64,000 nt of DNA from Pseudidiomarina salinarum. Lineage in GTDB: Bacteria; Pseudomonadota; Gammaproteobacteria; Enterobacterales; Alteromonadaceae. The position numbers and the translations under genes were made by a program. Positions within the stretch are counted from its first letter, which is position 1, and each line of letters opens with the position of its first letter. Positions 32,144 through 41,481 of this stretch are shown piece by piece. The notes beneath the pieces were generated by a model. It did no database searches, was not told where the DNA came from, and worked only from the letters and a program-made list of their open reading frames with translations. Where the stretch lies: the NCBI RefSeq assembly GCF_000753715.1, contig NZ_JPER01000006.1, positions 62,001 through 126,000 on the forward strand. Reading direction: 5' to 3'.

Positions 32144-32770
32144 ATGAGTCAGTATTTCAAAATCCACCCCGAAAATCCGCAAACCCGACTGGTACAGCAG
32201 GCCACGCAGATCATTCTCAGTGGCGGCGTAGTTGTGTATCCGACCGACTCGGGCTATGCCATTGGTTGCCGTATCGGCGACAAAAGTGCGATGGAGCGTA
32301 TTTGCCGGATCCGGGAAATTGACAAAGAACACCATTTCACCCTGATGTGTCGCGATCTGTCCGAACTGTCGGTGTATGCACGGGTAGATAACCAGGCATT
32401 CCGGCTGCTGAAAAATAATACCCCGGGCCGGTACACCTTCATTCTTAAAGGCACAAAAGAAGTGCCCAAACGGCTGCTGAACGATAAACGCAAAACCATC
32501 GGCATCCGCGTTTCGGATGACCCTATTACCATGGCCCTGCTGGCTTCTCTCGGTGAGCCGTTAATGTCGACCAGTCTGGTTTTAAGTGGTAATGATTTTG
32601 CCGAATCCGATCCCGATGACATTCGCGATCAGCTCGAGCGTCAGGTCGACGTCATCATTGATGGCGGCCACCGCGGGGAAGCTCCGACAACTGTGGTTGA
32701 TATGGCCGATGACGAAGTGCGGATTACCCGTGAAGGTTCCGGCGATGTATCACCTTTTACCAGCGGCTGA
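32144..32770 (+). CDS. yciO: YciO (Sua5/YrdC-domain protein)
   Basis: A 208-residue protein of the YrdC/Sua5 fold, which binds ATP and RNA-like substrates. GGVVVYPTDSGYAIGCRI and RICRIREIDKEHHFTLMCRDLSELS are typical of the YciO branch rather than TsaC, which makes threonylcarbamoyl-AMP. The exact role of YciO is unsettled. It is followed 6 nt later by scpA. Confidence 0.9.
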   Translation: MSQYFKIHPENPQTRLVQQATQIILSGGVVVYPTDSGYAIGCRIGDKSAMERICRIREIDKEHHFTLMCRDLSELSVYARVDNQAFRLLKNNTPGRYTFILKGTKEVPKRLLNDKRKTIGIRVSDDPITMALLASLGEPLMSTSLVLSGNDFAESDPDDIRDQLERQVDVIIDGGHRGEAPTTVVDMADDEVRITREGSGDVSPFTSG

Positions 32771-32776
32771 TCAGCG

Positions 32777-33613
32777 ATGAGCGCACCGGTGTCCGGTCCC
32801 AATCCACAGCAGCAGTCGCTGCCACTGGGCTTTGTGCGCGGCGAACCCTTACTGGATAAGCCGGAAGATCTCTATATTCCGCCTGATGCGCTCGAGCTTA
32901 TTCTCGATAGCTTCTCGGGGCCTATGGATCTGTTGCTGTACCTTATCCGCCGGCAAAAGCTGGACATCATCGACTTGCCGATATTGCCTATCACCCGGCA
33001 ATATATGGAATATGTGGACATGATGAAAAATCTTAAGCTGGAGCTGGCAGCTGACTACCTGGTGATGGCCGCCATGCTGGCAGAGATTAAAAGCCGGATG
33101 CTGCTGCCGCGGCCGCCAGCTGAACAGGACGAAGAGCTGGATCCCCGGGCTGAGCTGGTCCGCCGCTTGCAGGAATATGAAGCCATCCGTGAGGGTGCGC
33201 AATATCTTGATGAACTGCCGCAGACCGGCCGCGACAATTTTGTTGCCCATAGTGCTACCGACGCCCGCCAATATGTGGAGCAGACGCTACCGGATATTAC
33301 CCTCGCTGAACTCGCGCTGGCTTTTAGCCAGGCTCTGGCGCAGGCGGAACTGCAGCATCACCACCAGGTTCATCGCGAGAAGCTATCTACCCGCGCCCGC
33401 ATGAGCCGGATTATGGATATGTTGCAGCAACGCCAGCGACTGCGGTTCGCCGAGCTGTTTGATGTCAGTGAAGGCAAGCAGGGCGTCGTGGTAAGTTTTC
33501 TGGCAGTCCTTGAACTGGTGAAAGAAGCACTTATAGATATTGTACAGGTGGATGCCTTCAGTGAAATCCATGTTACGAACCGGGATCCTGTTTATGCAGA
33601 ACCAACAGCTTAA
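32777..33613 (+). CDS. scpA: Segregation and condensation protein A
   Basis: A 278-residue kleisin. FSGPMDLLLYLIRRQKLDIIDLPI is the N-terminal SMC-contact helix; the middle is acidic/helical, and a C-terminal winged helix ends near VDAFSEIHVTNRD. In many bacteria ScpA and ScpB assemble with SMC. No smc gene is in this window, and gammaproteobacteria using MukBEF normally lack ScpAB. It overlaps scpB by 20 nt. Confidence 0.92.
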   Translation: MSAPVSGPNPQQQSLPLGFVRGEPLLDKPEDLYIPPDALELILDSFSGPMDLLLYLIRRQKLDIIDLPILPITRQYMEYVDMMKNLKLELAADYLVMAAMLAEIKSRMLLPRPPAEQDEELDPRAELVRRLQEYEAIREGAQYLDELPQTGRDNFVAHSATDARQYVEQTLPDITLAELALAFSQALAQAELQHHHQVHREKLSTRARMSRIMDMLQQRQRLRFAELFDVSEGKQGVVVSFLAVLELVKEALIDIVQVDAFSEIHVTNRDPVYAEPTA

Positions 33614-34175
33614 GCAAATTGTCGAGGCGATCTTGTTTGTCGCTGAGCAGCCGCTCAGTGAGACGCAGTTACTTGAGCACCTGCAAGACCAGAAAGTCAG
33701 CCGCAAACAGCTCAGTGCTATTCTTGATGAAATCGCCGCTGATTATCAGGAACGCGGCGTGCAATTGCAGCAAGTGGCCAGTGGTTACAGATTTCAGACG
33801 CGGCCTGAATTGGGTGGTATAATAAGCAGGCTGTGGCAGGAAAAACCGCCCCGTTATTCACAAGCATTATTAGAGACACTCGCCCTGATCGCCTACCGGC
33901 AACCTATCACCCGCGGTGATATTGAAGAAATCCGTGGCGTCAGTGTGAGTTCGCAGATGATGAAAACCTTGCTGGAGCGTAATTGGGTGAAAGTGGTTGG
34001 CCACCGTGAAGTACCGGGCCGACCGCAGTTGTATGCCACCACAGCCGAGTTCCTGGACTATTTTAGTTTACAGGATTTATCCGAGTTACCTGCTATTCCG
34101 GCGCCTGCTGAAAAGGCGAAGGATACAGGGCAAACCACTCAAACAACCGCTGAGACAGCGACAGCTACAGAGTAA
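33594..34175 (+). CDS. scpB: Segregation and condensation protein B
   Basis: A 193-residue protein with two winged-helix domains. I chose the ATG at 33594 (MQNQQLKQIVEAILFVAEQPL), since the family begins at this helix; the frame extends 18 codons further into scpA. QALLETLALIAYRQPITRGDIEEIRGVS is diagnostic. The tail after ~170 is low complexity, rich in Thr, Glu and Ala. It partners with ScpA. Confidence 0.93.
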   Translation: MQNQQLKQIVEAILFVAEQPLSETQLLEHLQDQKVSRKQLSAILDEIAADYQERGVQLQQVASGYRFQTRPELGGIISRLWQEKPPRYSQALLETLALIAYRQPITRGDIEEIRGVSVSSQMMKTLLERNWVKVVGHREVPGRPQLYATTAEFLDYFSLQDLSELPAIPAPAEKAKDTGQTTQTTAETATATE

Positions 34176-34184
34176 AAATGCCCC

Positions 34185-35189
34185 ATGAGTGAAAAATTAC
34201 AGAAAATATTGGCCCGTTCGGGACATGGTTCACGCCGTGAACTGGAGGCAAAAATTGCCGCCGGCCGGGTAAGCGTTGATGGTCAGGTCGCGACCTTAGG
34301 TGAGCGTATCGAGGCCGATGCCAAGGTTCGTATTGATGGCCACGAAGTATCCATTAAACCAGTTGAAGATGTTGTTTGCCGGGTGCTGATGTACCACAAG
34401 CCTGAAGGTGAGCTATGTACCCGCCGTGATCCCGAAGGGCGTCCGACTGTTTATGATCGGCTACCGCGGATGCAGGGCGCGCGCTGGGTTGCGGTCGGCC
34501 GGCTTGACGTGAATACCTCCGGGCTGCTGCTGTTTACTACCGATGGTGAACTGGCCAACCGACTGATGCATCCTGGTCACCAGATTGAGCGGGAATACGC
34601 AGTGCGTGTATTTGGCGATGTCACTGATGAGATGCTGCGTAAGCTGAAAAAAGGCGTGCAGCTGGAAGACGGTCCGGCCGCTTTTAAGGAAATCAAACGC
34701 GGTGGCGGGGAAGGCATTAATCAGTGGTTCCATGTTGTTCTTACTGAAGGCCGCAACCGCGAAGTCCGGCGGTTATGGGAGTCGCAGGGGGTGCAGGTCA
34801 GTCGCCTGATGCGCGTCCGTTATGGCTCGATTCCGCTGGAGCAGGGCCTGCCGCAAAGTGGCTGGGGTGAGCTGCCGCTTGATAAGGTTAATTATCTGCG
34901 CGAGCTGGTGGGCTTGCCACCGGAAGAACGCAGCTTTATTGATCCGCTGCGTGCTGAATCGCGGCAGAAGCGTTATTCGCGGGCCCGCCGCAATCAGGCC
35001 CAACGGCTGCAACCGACCCCGGCTGGTCGTGCTGAAGCCGCTGCGGCGCCGAAAAAGCCTGCCGCAGTGAGTCGCAAACCAGCTGGCAAACCGACCGGGA
35101 AGCCGGCCGGTAAGTCAGGTCGTAAGCCGACCAATAAACCCGGCTCACGGGCCGGAACAGGTCGTGGTAGCCGCAAACCACGCAGCTAA
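34185..35189 (+). CDS. rluB: 23S rRNA pseudouridine(2605) synthase
   Basis: A 334-residue RsuA-family synthase making pseudouridine 2605. An S4 RNA-binding domain (~1-60, [18 protein letters not shown]) precedes the catalytic domain with [24 protein letters not shown] (catalytic aspartate in GRLD). A long basic tail (~265-334) has repeated [10 protein letters not shown]-like units, probably for RNA binding. It overlaps the next gene by one base. Confidence 0.94.
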   Translation: MSEKLQKILARSGHGSRRELEAKIAAGRVSVDGQVATLGERIEADAKVRIDGHEVSIKPVEDVVCRVLMYHKPEGELCTRRDPEGRPTVYDRLPRMQGARWVAVGRLDVNTSGLLLFTTDGELANRLMHPGHQIEREYAVRVFGDVTDEMLRKLKKGVQLEDGPAAFKEIKRGGGEGINQWFHVVLTEGRNREVRRLWESQGVQVSRLMRVRYGSIPLEQGLPQSGWGELPLDKVNYLRELVGLPPEERSFIDPLRAESRQKRYSRARRNQAQRLQPTPAGRAEAAAAPKKPAAVSRKPAGKPTGKPAGKSGRKPTNKPGSRAGTGRGSRKPRS

Positions 35190-36241
35190 TGCTACTTGCT
35201 GACTGGCAACTGAAGGGCCCCTTGCTGGCGCTCTGGCCTGCTCGCGCCGATGTGTGGCGTGAGCAGGGTGTTCCCGCCCAACGGCAGTTGCTCGAACTCT
35301 TACTGACTGTTCAGCCATTCCATCCTGTGGTACTTGGTGTGACCCCGCGCGAACTTACCCGTGCCAGGGCGTCGGTGCCAGCCGCTGTGCCTTTATTTCC
35401 GATAAGCTACAACGATGCCTGGCCGCGGGATATCGGGCCACTCTGGTGCCAGCCCGCTTTTCAGCAGAGCCCGGTTGCACAGGGCTTCGGTTTTAACGCC
35501 TGGGGCGGCCTGTATCAGGATCATCAGCATGATCGGCAGTTTGCCCGCGGGCTGGCACGTCAGCTGGGTATCGGCTATCAGGCTGATAAGCTGGTACTGG
35601 AAGGCGGCGCAGTCAGCCATGACGGGCAGGGTACGCTTATTGTCCATAGCCGGAGCGTGATGCGGAATAATCCGGGGCTCCGGAAAACTCAGATTGAGCA
35701 TAAGTTAAAGCAATTACTTGGGGTTCAGCAGATCCACTGGCTCAACTGGGCTCACCCTGATGATGAAACTGGTGGTCATGTTGATAATCAGATGCTGTTC
35801 GCAGACGAAGACAGCCTGGTCTGTGCCTGCCCGCCGAAAGAATCGGCTTTCTATGATGCCTACCTGAAGGAAACTGACGCGGTACGGCAACTACGTAATA
35901 GCCGTGGTCAGTGCTACCGTATTATTGAACTGCCCCAGCCCGAACCGCTGTGGCTGCCGGCTGAACGCTTTATTACGGTAAGACGACAGGCCGGTGTGCG
36001 GCGGCGCGGTGACCAGGCCATCTTACCCAGCTACGTCAATTTTATTCGTCTGCCCCGGGCGATTCTTGTGCCCCAGTTTGGTCTCGATACCGACAGCGAA
36101 GCGCTGGCGACGATGCGCCAGGCTTTTCCGCAATTGCAGGTTAGCGGCGTTGCCGCCAGTGAGTTCATAATGGCCGGCGGCGGGCCGCACTGTATGACTC
36201 TGAACTTGCCGCAATCACCGCTGCTGCCAGCGTCAGCTTAA
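35189..36241 (+). CDS. Agmatine deiminase family protein
   Basis: A 350-residue guanidino-modifying enzyme of the AguA/PAD_porph family, which converts agmatine to N-carbamoylputrescine. Motifs are NDAWPRDIGPLW, LEGGAVSHDGQGTLIV, WAHPDDETGGHVDN and GGGPHCMTL with the catalytic cysteine near the C-terminus. It starts in the rluB stop (TAATG). An aguB partner is not adjacent. It overlaps the convergent SIMPL gene by 4 nt. Confidence 0.87.
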   Translation: MLLADWQLKGPLLALWPARADVWREQGVPAQRQLLELLLTVQPFHPVVLGVTPRELTRARASVPAAVPLFPISYNDAWPRDIGPLWCQPAFQQSPVAQGFGFNAWGGLYQDHQHDRQFARGLARQLGIGYQADKLVLEGGAVSHDGQGTLIVHSRSVMRNNPGLRKTQIEHKLKQLLGVQQIHWLNWAHPDDETGGHVDNQMLFADEDSLVCACPPKESAFYDAYLKETDAVRQLRNSRGQCYRIIELPQPEPLWLPAERFITVRRQAGVRRRGDQAILPSYVNFIRLPRAILVPQFGLDTDSEALATMRQAFPQLQVSGVAASEFIMAGGGPHCMTLNLPQSPLLPASA

Positions 36242-36924
36242 TTGATGACGAAGACCACTTCGACCTGAGCCCGCACATCCTGTTGCCCCGGTAATGACAC
36301 CTTGTCGCTTTGCATCCGCGAACTGGCCATTTCAAGACTCATGGCTGGCGCGCCGGATTGCTCGCGAATGTGCTGAACCCCGGTTAGCGACAGATCACCT
36401 TCTGCGGCCATAGCAGCGGCCTTGGCGCGGGCATCGGCGAGGGCACCGTTGAGCGCCTGTTGATAGAGCTCACGGGCATTACTGATTTCGTAAGTGGGCG
36501 AGCCTACGTTAGTGATACCTTGCTGCAGCGCGAAATTAACGATGCCGTCGTAGTGTTGAGGAGTATGTAACGTCAGCTTAATTTGCCGCTGCACACTATA
36601 TTCAGTCAGGTGGCGTTCACCATCGTCGTCGTAGTGATAATAAGGATGTACCTGCAAATCGTAGGAGCTAATATCTTCGGCTTCGATGCCTTGCTCAGCC
36701 AGATAATCCAGCACCCGCGCGGTGGTGATGTCGACCTGGGTTTTTAGTTCAGCTACGGTGGCACCGCGCTCAGTCACCCAGAAATTGAGTTTCATGACAT
36801 CAGGCACAGCACTGACCTCACTGCTGCCGCTCACCGTAATAGTACGTTCAGGAGTACTGACAGGGCTACAGCCAGCTACTGCGATCAAAGCTGCTGTTAT
36901 GATAAATCCAGAGAGCATACGCAT
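36238..36924 (-). CDS. SIMPL-domain (DUF541) lipoprotein
   Basis: A 228-residue predicted lipoprotein. The signal peptide ends in a lipobox, VAGC (Cys ~19), and the SIMPL domain follows (TITVSGSSEVSAVPDVMKLNFWV ... ALADARAKAAAMA). Proteins of this family, such as E. coli YggE, affect oxidative stress tolerance by unknown means. Serine after the lipobox cysteine suggests outer-membrane sorting. It is divergent from recX. Confidence 0.85.
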   Translation of the reverse strand: MRMLSGFIITAALIAVAGCSPVSTPERTITVSGSSEVSAVPDVMKLNFWVTERGATVAELKTQVDITTARVLDYLAEQGIEAEDISSYDLQVHPYYHYDDDGERHLTEYSVQRQIKLTLHTPQHYDGIVNFALQQGITNVGSPTYEISNARELYQQALNGALADARAKAAAMAAEGDLSLTGVQHIREQSGAPAMSLEMASSRMQSDKVSLPGQQDVRAQVEVVFVIN

Positions 36925-37037
36925 AGGAATATCCTTAGTTTTTTGTTGTTAATGTTTTGCTTATCGCAGGGTATTTCTCTTAGAGTATAGAATACGCCTT
37001 TAATTCAGCCGTTACCGAAAAGAAGTCAGGAGCAGCC

Positions 37038-37508
37038 ATGAGTGACAATGATGAACAGGTACAGGCGAACGAAGTTATGCTGCGACTGTTGGGGCGCCGT
37101 GAGCATAGCGTGCGTGAGCTTGAGCAAAAGCTCAGCCAGCGCGGTTTCGCTGCCAGTATCATCCGGGTGGTCATAAACGAAGCCATTGCGCGCGGCTGGC
37201 AGAGTGACGAACGCTATGCTGAATTATGGACCCGGCATTGCCTGCAACGGGGCGATGGTATTAATAAAATTAAAGCCAGCGCTAACGCGAAAGGTATCAG
37301 CTCCGAACTGCTGGAACAGGCACTGGCCGCTGAAGAGCCGGATTGGGCTGAACTATGCTTTGAGCGGCTCTGCAAAAAGTTTGGTTCTGAGCCACCCGCA
37401 ACCCCTAAAGATCGCGATCGGCGCATTCGCCATCTGCTGCAACGTGGCTTTACTTATCCTGATATAAAACAGGCGCTGGAACGTCAATCTGACGCTGTTG
37501 CAGACTAG
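37038..37508 (+). CDS. recX: Regulatory protein RecX
   Basis: A 156-residue all-helical modulator that inhibits RecA filament extension. Three-helix repeats are visible: AIARGWQSDERYAELWTRHC and KIKASANAKGISSELLEQAL, with a final RDRRIRHLLQRGFTYPDIKQAL. recX normally follows recA directly, but here a divergent SIMPL gene lies upstream instead. alaS follows, as in the usual recA-recX-alaS-csrA order. I see no LexA box (CTGT-N8-ACAG) upstream. Confidence 0.9.
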   Translation: MSDNDEQVQANEVMLRLLGRREHSVRELEQKLSQRGFAASIIRVVINEAIARGWQSDERYAELWTRHCLQRGDGINKIKASANAKGISSELLEQALAAEEPDWAELCFERLCKKFGSEPPATPKDRDRRIRHLLQRGFTYPDIKQALERQSDAVAD

Positions 37509-37587
37509 TCGGCAAGGTGCTTTCATGGTACGCTTTCGCGCTATTAATTTGCCGTTCGTTTAACCGTTTTCTTGTAGGAAGTTGTTC

Positions 37588-40191
37588 ATGAATATGACCA
37601 GTGCCGATATCCGTGAAGCATTTTTAGCGTTCTTTGCCGAGCGTGGCCATCAGCGTGTCGCGTCGGGATCGCTGATTCCGGGTAACGACCCGACCCTGCT
37701 ATTTACTAACGCGGGCATGGTACCCTTCAAAGACGTATTTCTGGGCGACGAGCAACGTGACTACAATCGTGCTACTTCTTCGCAGCGCTGTCTGCGCGCC
37801 GGTGGTAAGCACAACGATCTGGAAAATGTCGGTTACACCGCACGTCACCATACGTTTTTTGAAATGCTGGGTAATTTCAGCTTTGGCGATTACTTCAAGC
37901 GCGAAGCTATTCAGTATGCCTGGGAATTTCTGACTGAAGTATTGCAGCTGCCAAAAGACAAGCTCTGGGTAACAGTTTTCACCGAAGATGACGAGGCCTA
38001 CGATATCTGGGCTAAAGAGATCGGTGTGCCTGAGAGTCGCATCTCCCGGATTGGCGCTAAAGACAATTTCTGGGCAATGGGTGATACCGGCCCTTGTGGT
38101 CCCTGTTCGGAGATATTCTTTGATCACGGCGAGGAAGTGTGGGGCGGACCACCCGGCACACCTGAAGAAGACGGCGATCGCTACATAGAAATCTGGAACC
38201 TGGTATTTATGCAATATAACCGTCAGGCAGACGGTGAACTGCGGCCGTTACCAAAGCCTTCCGTTGATACCGGCATGGGGCTTGAGCGGATCGCCGCGGT
38301 TATGCAGAAAGTGCACAGCAATTATGAAATCGATTTATTTAAAGCGCTGATTGAAGCGGCGGCTAAAGTCATCGGCACCGACGACTGGGAAAACAAATCG
38401 CTGCGGGTAATAGCGGATCATATTCGCTCGTGCAGCTTCCTGATTGCCGACGGCGTGCAACCTTCGAATGAAGGTCGCGGTTATGTACTGCGGCGGATCA
38501 TTCGCCGTGCGGTCCGTCACGGCAACCTGCTGGGTGCCACCGATGTATTCTTTTATAAGCTGGTGCCTGAGTTGGTAAAACAGATGGGCGCCGCGTATCC
38601 GGAACTCAAAGAAAAAGAAAAAGTGATCGCACAGGCGCTGTTACGCGAAGAAGAGCAGTTCAGCAAAACCCTGGATCGTGGTCTGGCGATCCTACAGGAC
38701 GCTTTAGCAGGGCTGAGCGGTAATGTACTGCCCGGTGACCTGGTATTTAAGCTTTATGATACCTATGGCTTCCCGGTCGATTTAACCGCTGATATTGCTC
38801 GTGAGCAGGGTCTGACAGTAGATGAAGCAGGCTTTGCCGCCGCCATGGAACAACAGCGGCAACGCGCTCAGCAGGCGTCCCAGTTCGGGGTTGACTATAA
38901 CGAACGTCTTAAGTCCAGCCAGCGCAGCGAATTTACCGGTTATCAGCTGCTTGGCGATCAGAGTGAAGTAGCAGAACTCTTTAGTGAAGGCGAGCCAGTT
39001 AATGAACTGGCGGCAGGGCAACCAGGTATTGTGGTGTTGTCGCGTACGCCTTTTTACGCGGAAAGTGGTGGGCAGGTCGGTGACACCGGCAAACTGCTTG
39101 TCGGCGCTGGACAATTTACCGTCGAAGATACCCAGTACATCGGCAAAGCCATTGCTCATCATGGCCGGGGTGATGTGACACTCAGGGTTGGTGATCAGGT
39201 TACTGCGCAAGTCGATGCCGGGCGTCGTGAAGCGATTAAACGTAACCACTCGGCTACGCATTTGCTGCATGCGGCGCTGCGTAATTTGTTAGGTGATCAT
39301 GTAACCCAGAAAGGCTCACTGGTGAGCCCTGAGCGGCTGCGTTTTGACTTTTCGCATTATGAAGCGGTCAGCGCCGGGCAGCTCGATATGCTGGAGCGCC
39401 AGGTGAACGAAGAAATTGCCAGCAACCACGAACTGGCAACCGAGCTGATGCCAATCGAAGCCGCCAAACAAGCGGGCGCTATGGCGCTGTTTGGTGAGAA
39501 GTATGATGATCAGGTGCGGGTGGTGCAAATGGGCAACTACTCAATGGAACTCTGTGGCGGCACCCATGTGAAACAAACCGGTGATATCGGTTTATTCCGG
39601 ATTGTCAGCGAAGCCGGTATCGCCTCGGGTGTACGTCGTATTGATGCCGTTACCGGTAGCGGCGCCATCCGCTTCACGCAGCAGCAGACACAGCAGCTGC
39701 GCCAGGCTGCTGGCCTGCTGAAGGCCGATCCGACGCATCTGGCTGAACGCCTGCAGCAACAGCTGGACCGGAGCAAAGCACTGGAGCGTACCATCACTGA
39801 ATTAAACCAGAAGCTGGCAGCCCAGGCTGGCGGTGACCTGGTGAAGTCTGCAAAAAAGATTGGCGGACATAAAGTGATCCTCGCGCAACTGGAAAACGTA
39901 GAATCTAAAGCACTGCGCACTATGGTTGATGATCTCAAAAACCAGTTAGGTAGTGGGGTGGTGGTGCTGGCGGTTGCGGCCGAAGGAAAAGTCAGCTTAA
40001 TTGCCGGTGTGACCAAAGATCTGACGAATCAGATTAAGGCCGGCGACCTGATTAACCTGGCGGCGGCTGAAGTCGGTGGTAAAGGCGGTGGACGGCCTGA
40101 TATGGCTATGGCTGGCGGATCAATGCCAGAACATATTCCACAGGCGCTGGCGGCCGCTCAGAAGCATATTGAAAGTTCGCTTGATAGCTGA
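37588..40191 (+). CDS. alaS: Alanyl-tRNA synthetase
   Basis: An 867-residue class II synthetase. I chose the ATG at 37588 ([16 protein letters not shown]), 6 nt after TAGGAAG and aligned with the E. coli start; the frame begins at an upstream TTG. The catalytic core has [20 protein letters not shown], the editing domain [13 protein letters not shown] and [13 protein letters not shown] (zinc ligands), and the C-Ala domain ends with [12 protein letters not shown]. Confidence 0.97.
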   Translation: MNMTSADIREAFLAFFAERGHQRVASGSLIPGNDPTLLFTNAGMVPFKDVFLGDEQRDYNRATSSQRCLRAGGKHNDLENVGYTARHHTFFEMLGNFSFGDYFKREAIQYAWEFLTEVLQLPKDKLWVTVFTEDDEAYDIWAKEIGVPESRISRIGAKDNFWAMGDTGPCGPCSEIFFDHGEEVWGGPPGTPEEDGDRYIEIWNLVFMQYNRQADGELRPLPKPSVDTGMGLERIAAVMQKVHSNYEIDLFKALIEAAAKVIGTDDWENKSLRVIADHIRSCSFLIADGVQPSNEGRGYVLRRIIRRAVRHGNLLGATDVFFYKLVPELVKQMGAAYPELKEKEKVIAQALLREEEQFSKTLDRGLAILQDALAGLSGNVLPGDLVFKLYDTYGFPVDLTADIAREQGLTVDEAGFAAAMEQQRQRAQQASQFGVDYNERLKSSQRSEFTGYQLLGDQSEVAELFSEGEPVNELAAGQPGIVVLSRTPFYAESGGQVGDTGKLLVGAGQFTVEDTQYIGKAIAHHGRGDVTLRVGDQVTAQVDAGRREAIKRNHSATHLLHAALRNLLGDHVTQKGSLVSPERLRFDFSHYEAVSAGQLDMLERQVNEEIASNHELATELMPIEAAKQAGAMALFGEKYDDQVRVVQMGNYSMELCGGTHVKQTGDIGLFRIVSEAGIASGVRRIDAVTGSGAIRFTQQQTQQLRQAAGLLKADPTHLAERLQQQLDRSKALERTITELNQKLAAQAGGDLVKSAKKIGGHKVILAQLENVESKALRTMVDDLKNQLGSGVVVLAVAAEGKVSLIAGVTKDLTNQIKAGDLINLAAAEVGGKGGGRPDMAMAGGSMPEHIPQALAAAQKHIESSLDS

Positions 40192-40413
40192 TAAATCGGC
40201 TGTTTTGGCCATTTAAGAGTGAAGCTGTGGTAGACAGACCAGGCGGACTCGAATAATCTGGCTATGGTGTGCGTTGCGCTCTTGTGTGTAATGGCTGAAC
40301 AGACTACCATAACAATAGTGATAACTATTAAAACAAGAGCTGGTTGTGTAGTTAGGCCGTGTGATAGCGGCTGTTGCGGCTGCGCTGAACTAGAATAGGG
40401 AAGGAGCAGGACA

Positions 40414-40632
40414 ATGTTGATCTTAACCCGCAGAGTGGGTGAGACCTTAATGATAGGCGATGAGGTCACAGTGACGGTACTGGGTGTCAAAGGCAACCAG
40501 GTACGCATTGGTGTAAACGCGCCTAAAGATGTATCAGTGCATCGGGAAGAAATCTATATGCGTATTCAGGCCGAGCATCAGGAAGGTTCCGCTGACTCGC
40601 AGGATGACGAAGATAGCTCTGATCAGAAATAA
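40414..40632 (+). CDS. csrA: Carbon storage regulator CsrA
   Basis: A 72-residue dimeric RNA-binding regulator. [33 protein letters not shown] and VSVHREEIY are essentially identical to E. coli CsrA; the C-terminus is longer and acidic ([12 protein letters not shown]). GGA motifs in AAGGAG and CAGGAC overlap and follow the ribosome site, consistent with self-repression. The 222 bp between alaS and csrA contain no gene I can recognise. Confidence 0.97.
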
Positions 40633-40700
40633 ATCCCACCCGACAAGCTGATCTTAATGAATCGGCCGCTGCACGGATTTCTTATAGAAATAGACCTTTG

Positions 40701-40737
40701 TGTGGGAATTTTAAGCGAGATGTTTAAAAATCCCACA
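40701..40737 (+). repeat. Long hairpin between csrA and the tRNA cluster
   Basis: TGTGGGA at 40701-40707 pairs with TCCCACA at 40731-40737, and after one A-A mismatch TTTTAA pairs with TTAAAA, giving a ~14-bp stem with a short loop. No T-tract follows. It could mark the csrA mRNA end or be a protein site. Confidence 0.55.
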
Positions 40738-40764
40738 AACGCACGTTGAAATCAAAAAAATCGT

Positions 40765-40792
40765 TTGACATTATTGGCGGTGCCGCTATCAT
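40765..40792 (+). promoter_or_regulatory. Sigma-70 promoter of the tRNA cluster
   Basis: Perfect TTGACA (40765-40770), a 16-bp spacer and TATCAT (40787-40792) lie 18 bp before the mature tRNA-Ser. It probably drives all three tRNAs. Confidence 0.8.
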
Positions 40793-40810
40793 TCATCGCC
40801 ACAAGTAAGT

Positions 40811-40905
<95 letters not shown>

Positions 40906-40917
40906 TACTGTCGATAC

Positions 40918-40994
40918 GCACTCGTAGCTCAACTGGATAGAGTACCTGGCTACGAACCAGGCGGTTGGAGGTTCGAGTCCTCCCGAGTGCGCCA
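40918..40994 (+). tRNA. tRNA-Arg (ACG), copy 1
   Basis: A 77-nt tRNA with acceptor arms GCACTCG/CGAGTGC and encoded CCA. The anticodon stem CCTGG/CCAGG encloses CTACGAA, giving ACG, which becomes ICG after TadA editing and reads CGU/CGC/CGA. Confidence 0.97.
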
Positions 40995-41026
40995 TTATCG
41001 ATTAGCTAATACAATATGTCTTCTAC

Positions 41027-41103
41027 GCACTCGTAGCTCAACTGGATAGAGTACCTGGCTACGAACCAGGCGGTTGGAGGTTCGAGTCCTCCCGAGTGCG
41101 CCA
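41027..41103 (+). tRNA. tRNA-Arg (ACG), copy 2
   Basis: Identical in sequence to the copy at 40918-40994 and separated from it by 32 bp. It is a recent tandem duplication or is kept identical by gene conversion. A T-run (CTTTTTT) follows the CCA end and may terminate the transcript. Confidence 0.97.
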
Positions 41104-41229
41104 TCTTTTTTGACCATTCCCCCGATGAATACCTGCTATAAACCGACGCGTTCGAACACCGCCGGTGATTGTGTTATTCTGGCTTTCAGCTAAGATTGTT
41201 AACAAAACTAACACAATGCGGCGATTTCA

Positions 41230-41457
41230 ATGAACGAACTACTCTCAGAAGCGCTAACAATTATGCTCATCGGTATGGTGACTGTATTTGCCTTTTTGAC
41301 TTTGCTCATTGGCGCTATGGCGATATTGCGCTGGTTTACCGCTGGTGCAGACCAGCTGCCCGCGAGTACGTCGGCCAGGACCGCGGCCCAGCCGCAGGAG
41401 CAGCTTATGGCTGCGGTGGCCGCAGCAGTACATAAATATCGTCGTGACCGGCGCTAA
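41230..41457 (+). CDS. oadG: Oxaloacetate decarboxylase gamma subunit
   Basis: A 75-residue protein with one N-terminal membrane helix (~9-32, TIMLIGMVTVFAFLTLLIGAMAIL) and a short Ala/Gln-rich soluble tail. It anchors the alpha subunit to beta in the Na+-pumping decarboxylase. The family start MNELLSEALTIMLIGM is typical. It is the first gene of oadGAB. Confidence 0.9.
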   Translation: MNELLSEALTIMLIGMVTVFAFLTLLIGAMAILRWFTAGADQLPASTSARTAAQPQEQLMAAVAAAVHKYRRDRR

Positions 41458-41481
41458 CCCACTGCACAGAGGAGCTTACGG

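Noticed and set aside
36925-37037. Search for a LexA (SOS) box before recX
   Set aside because: No CTGT-N8-ACAG or close variant is present.
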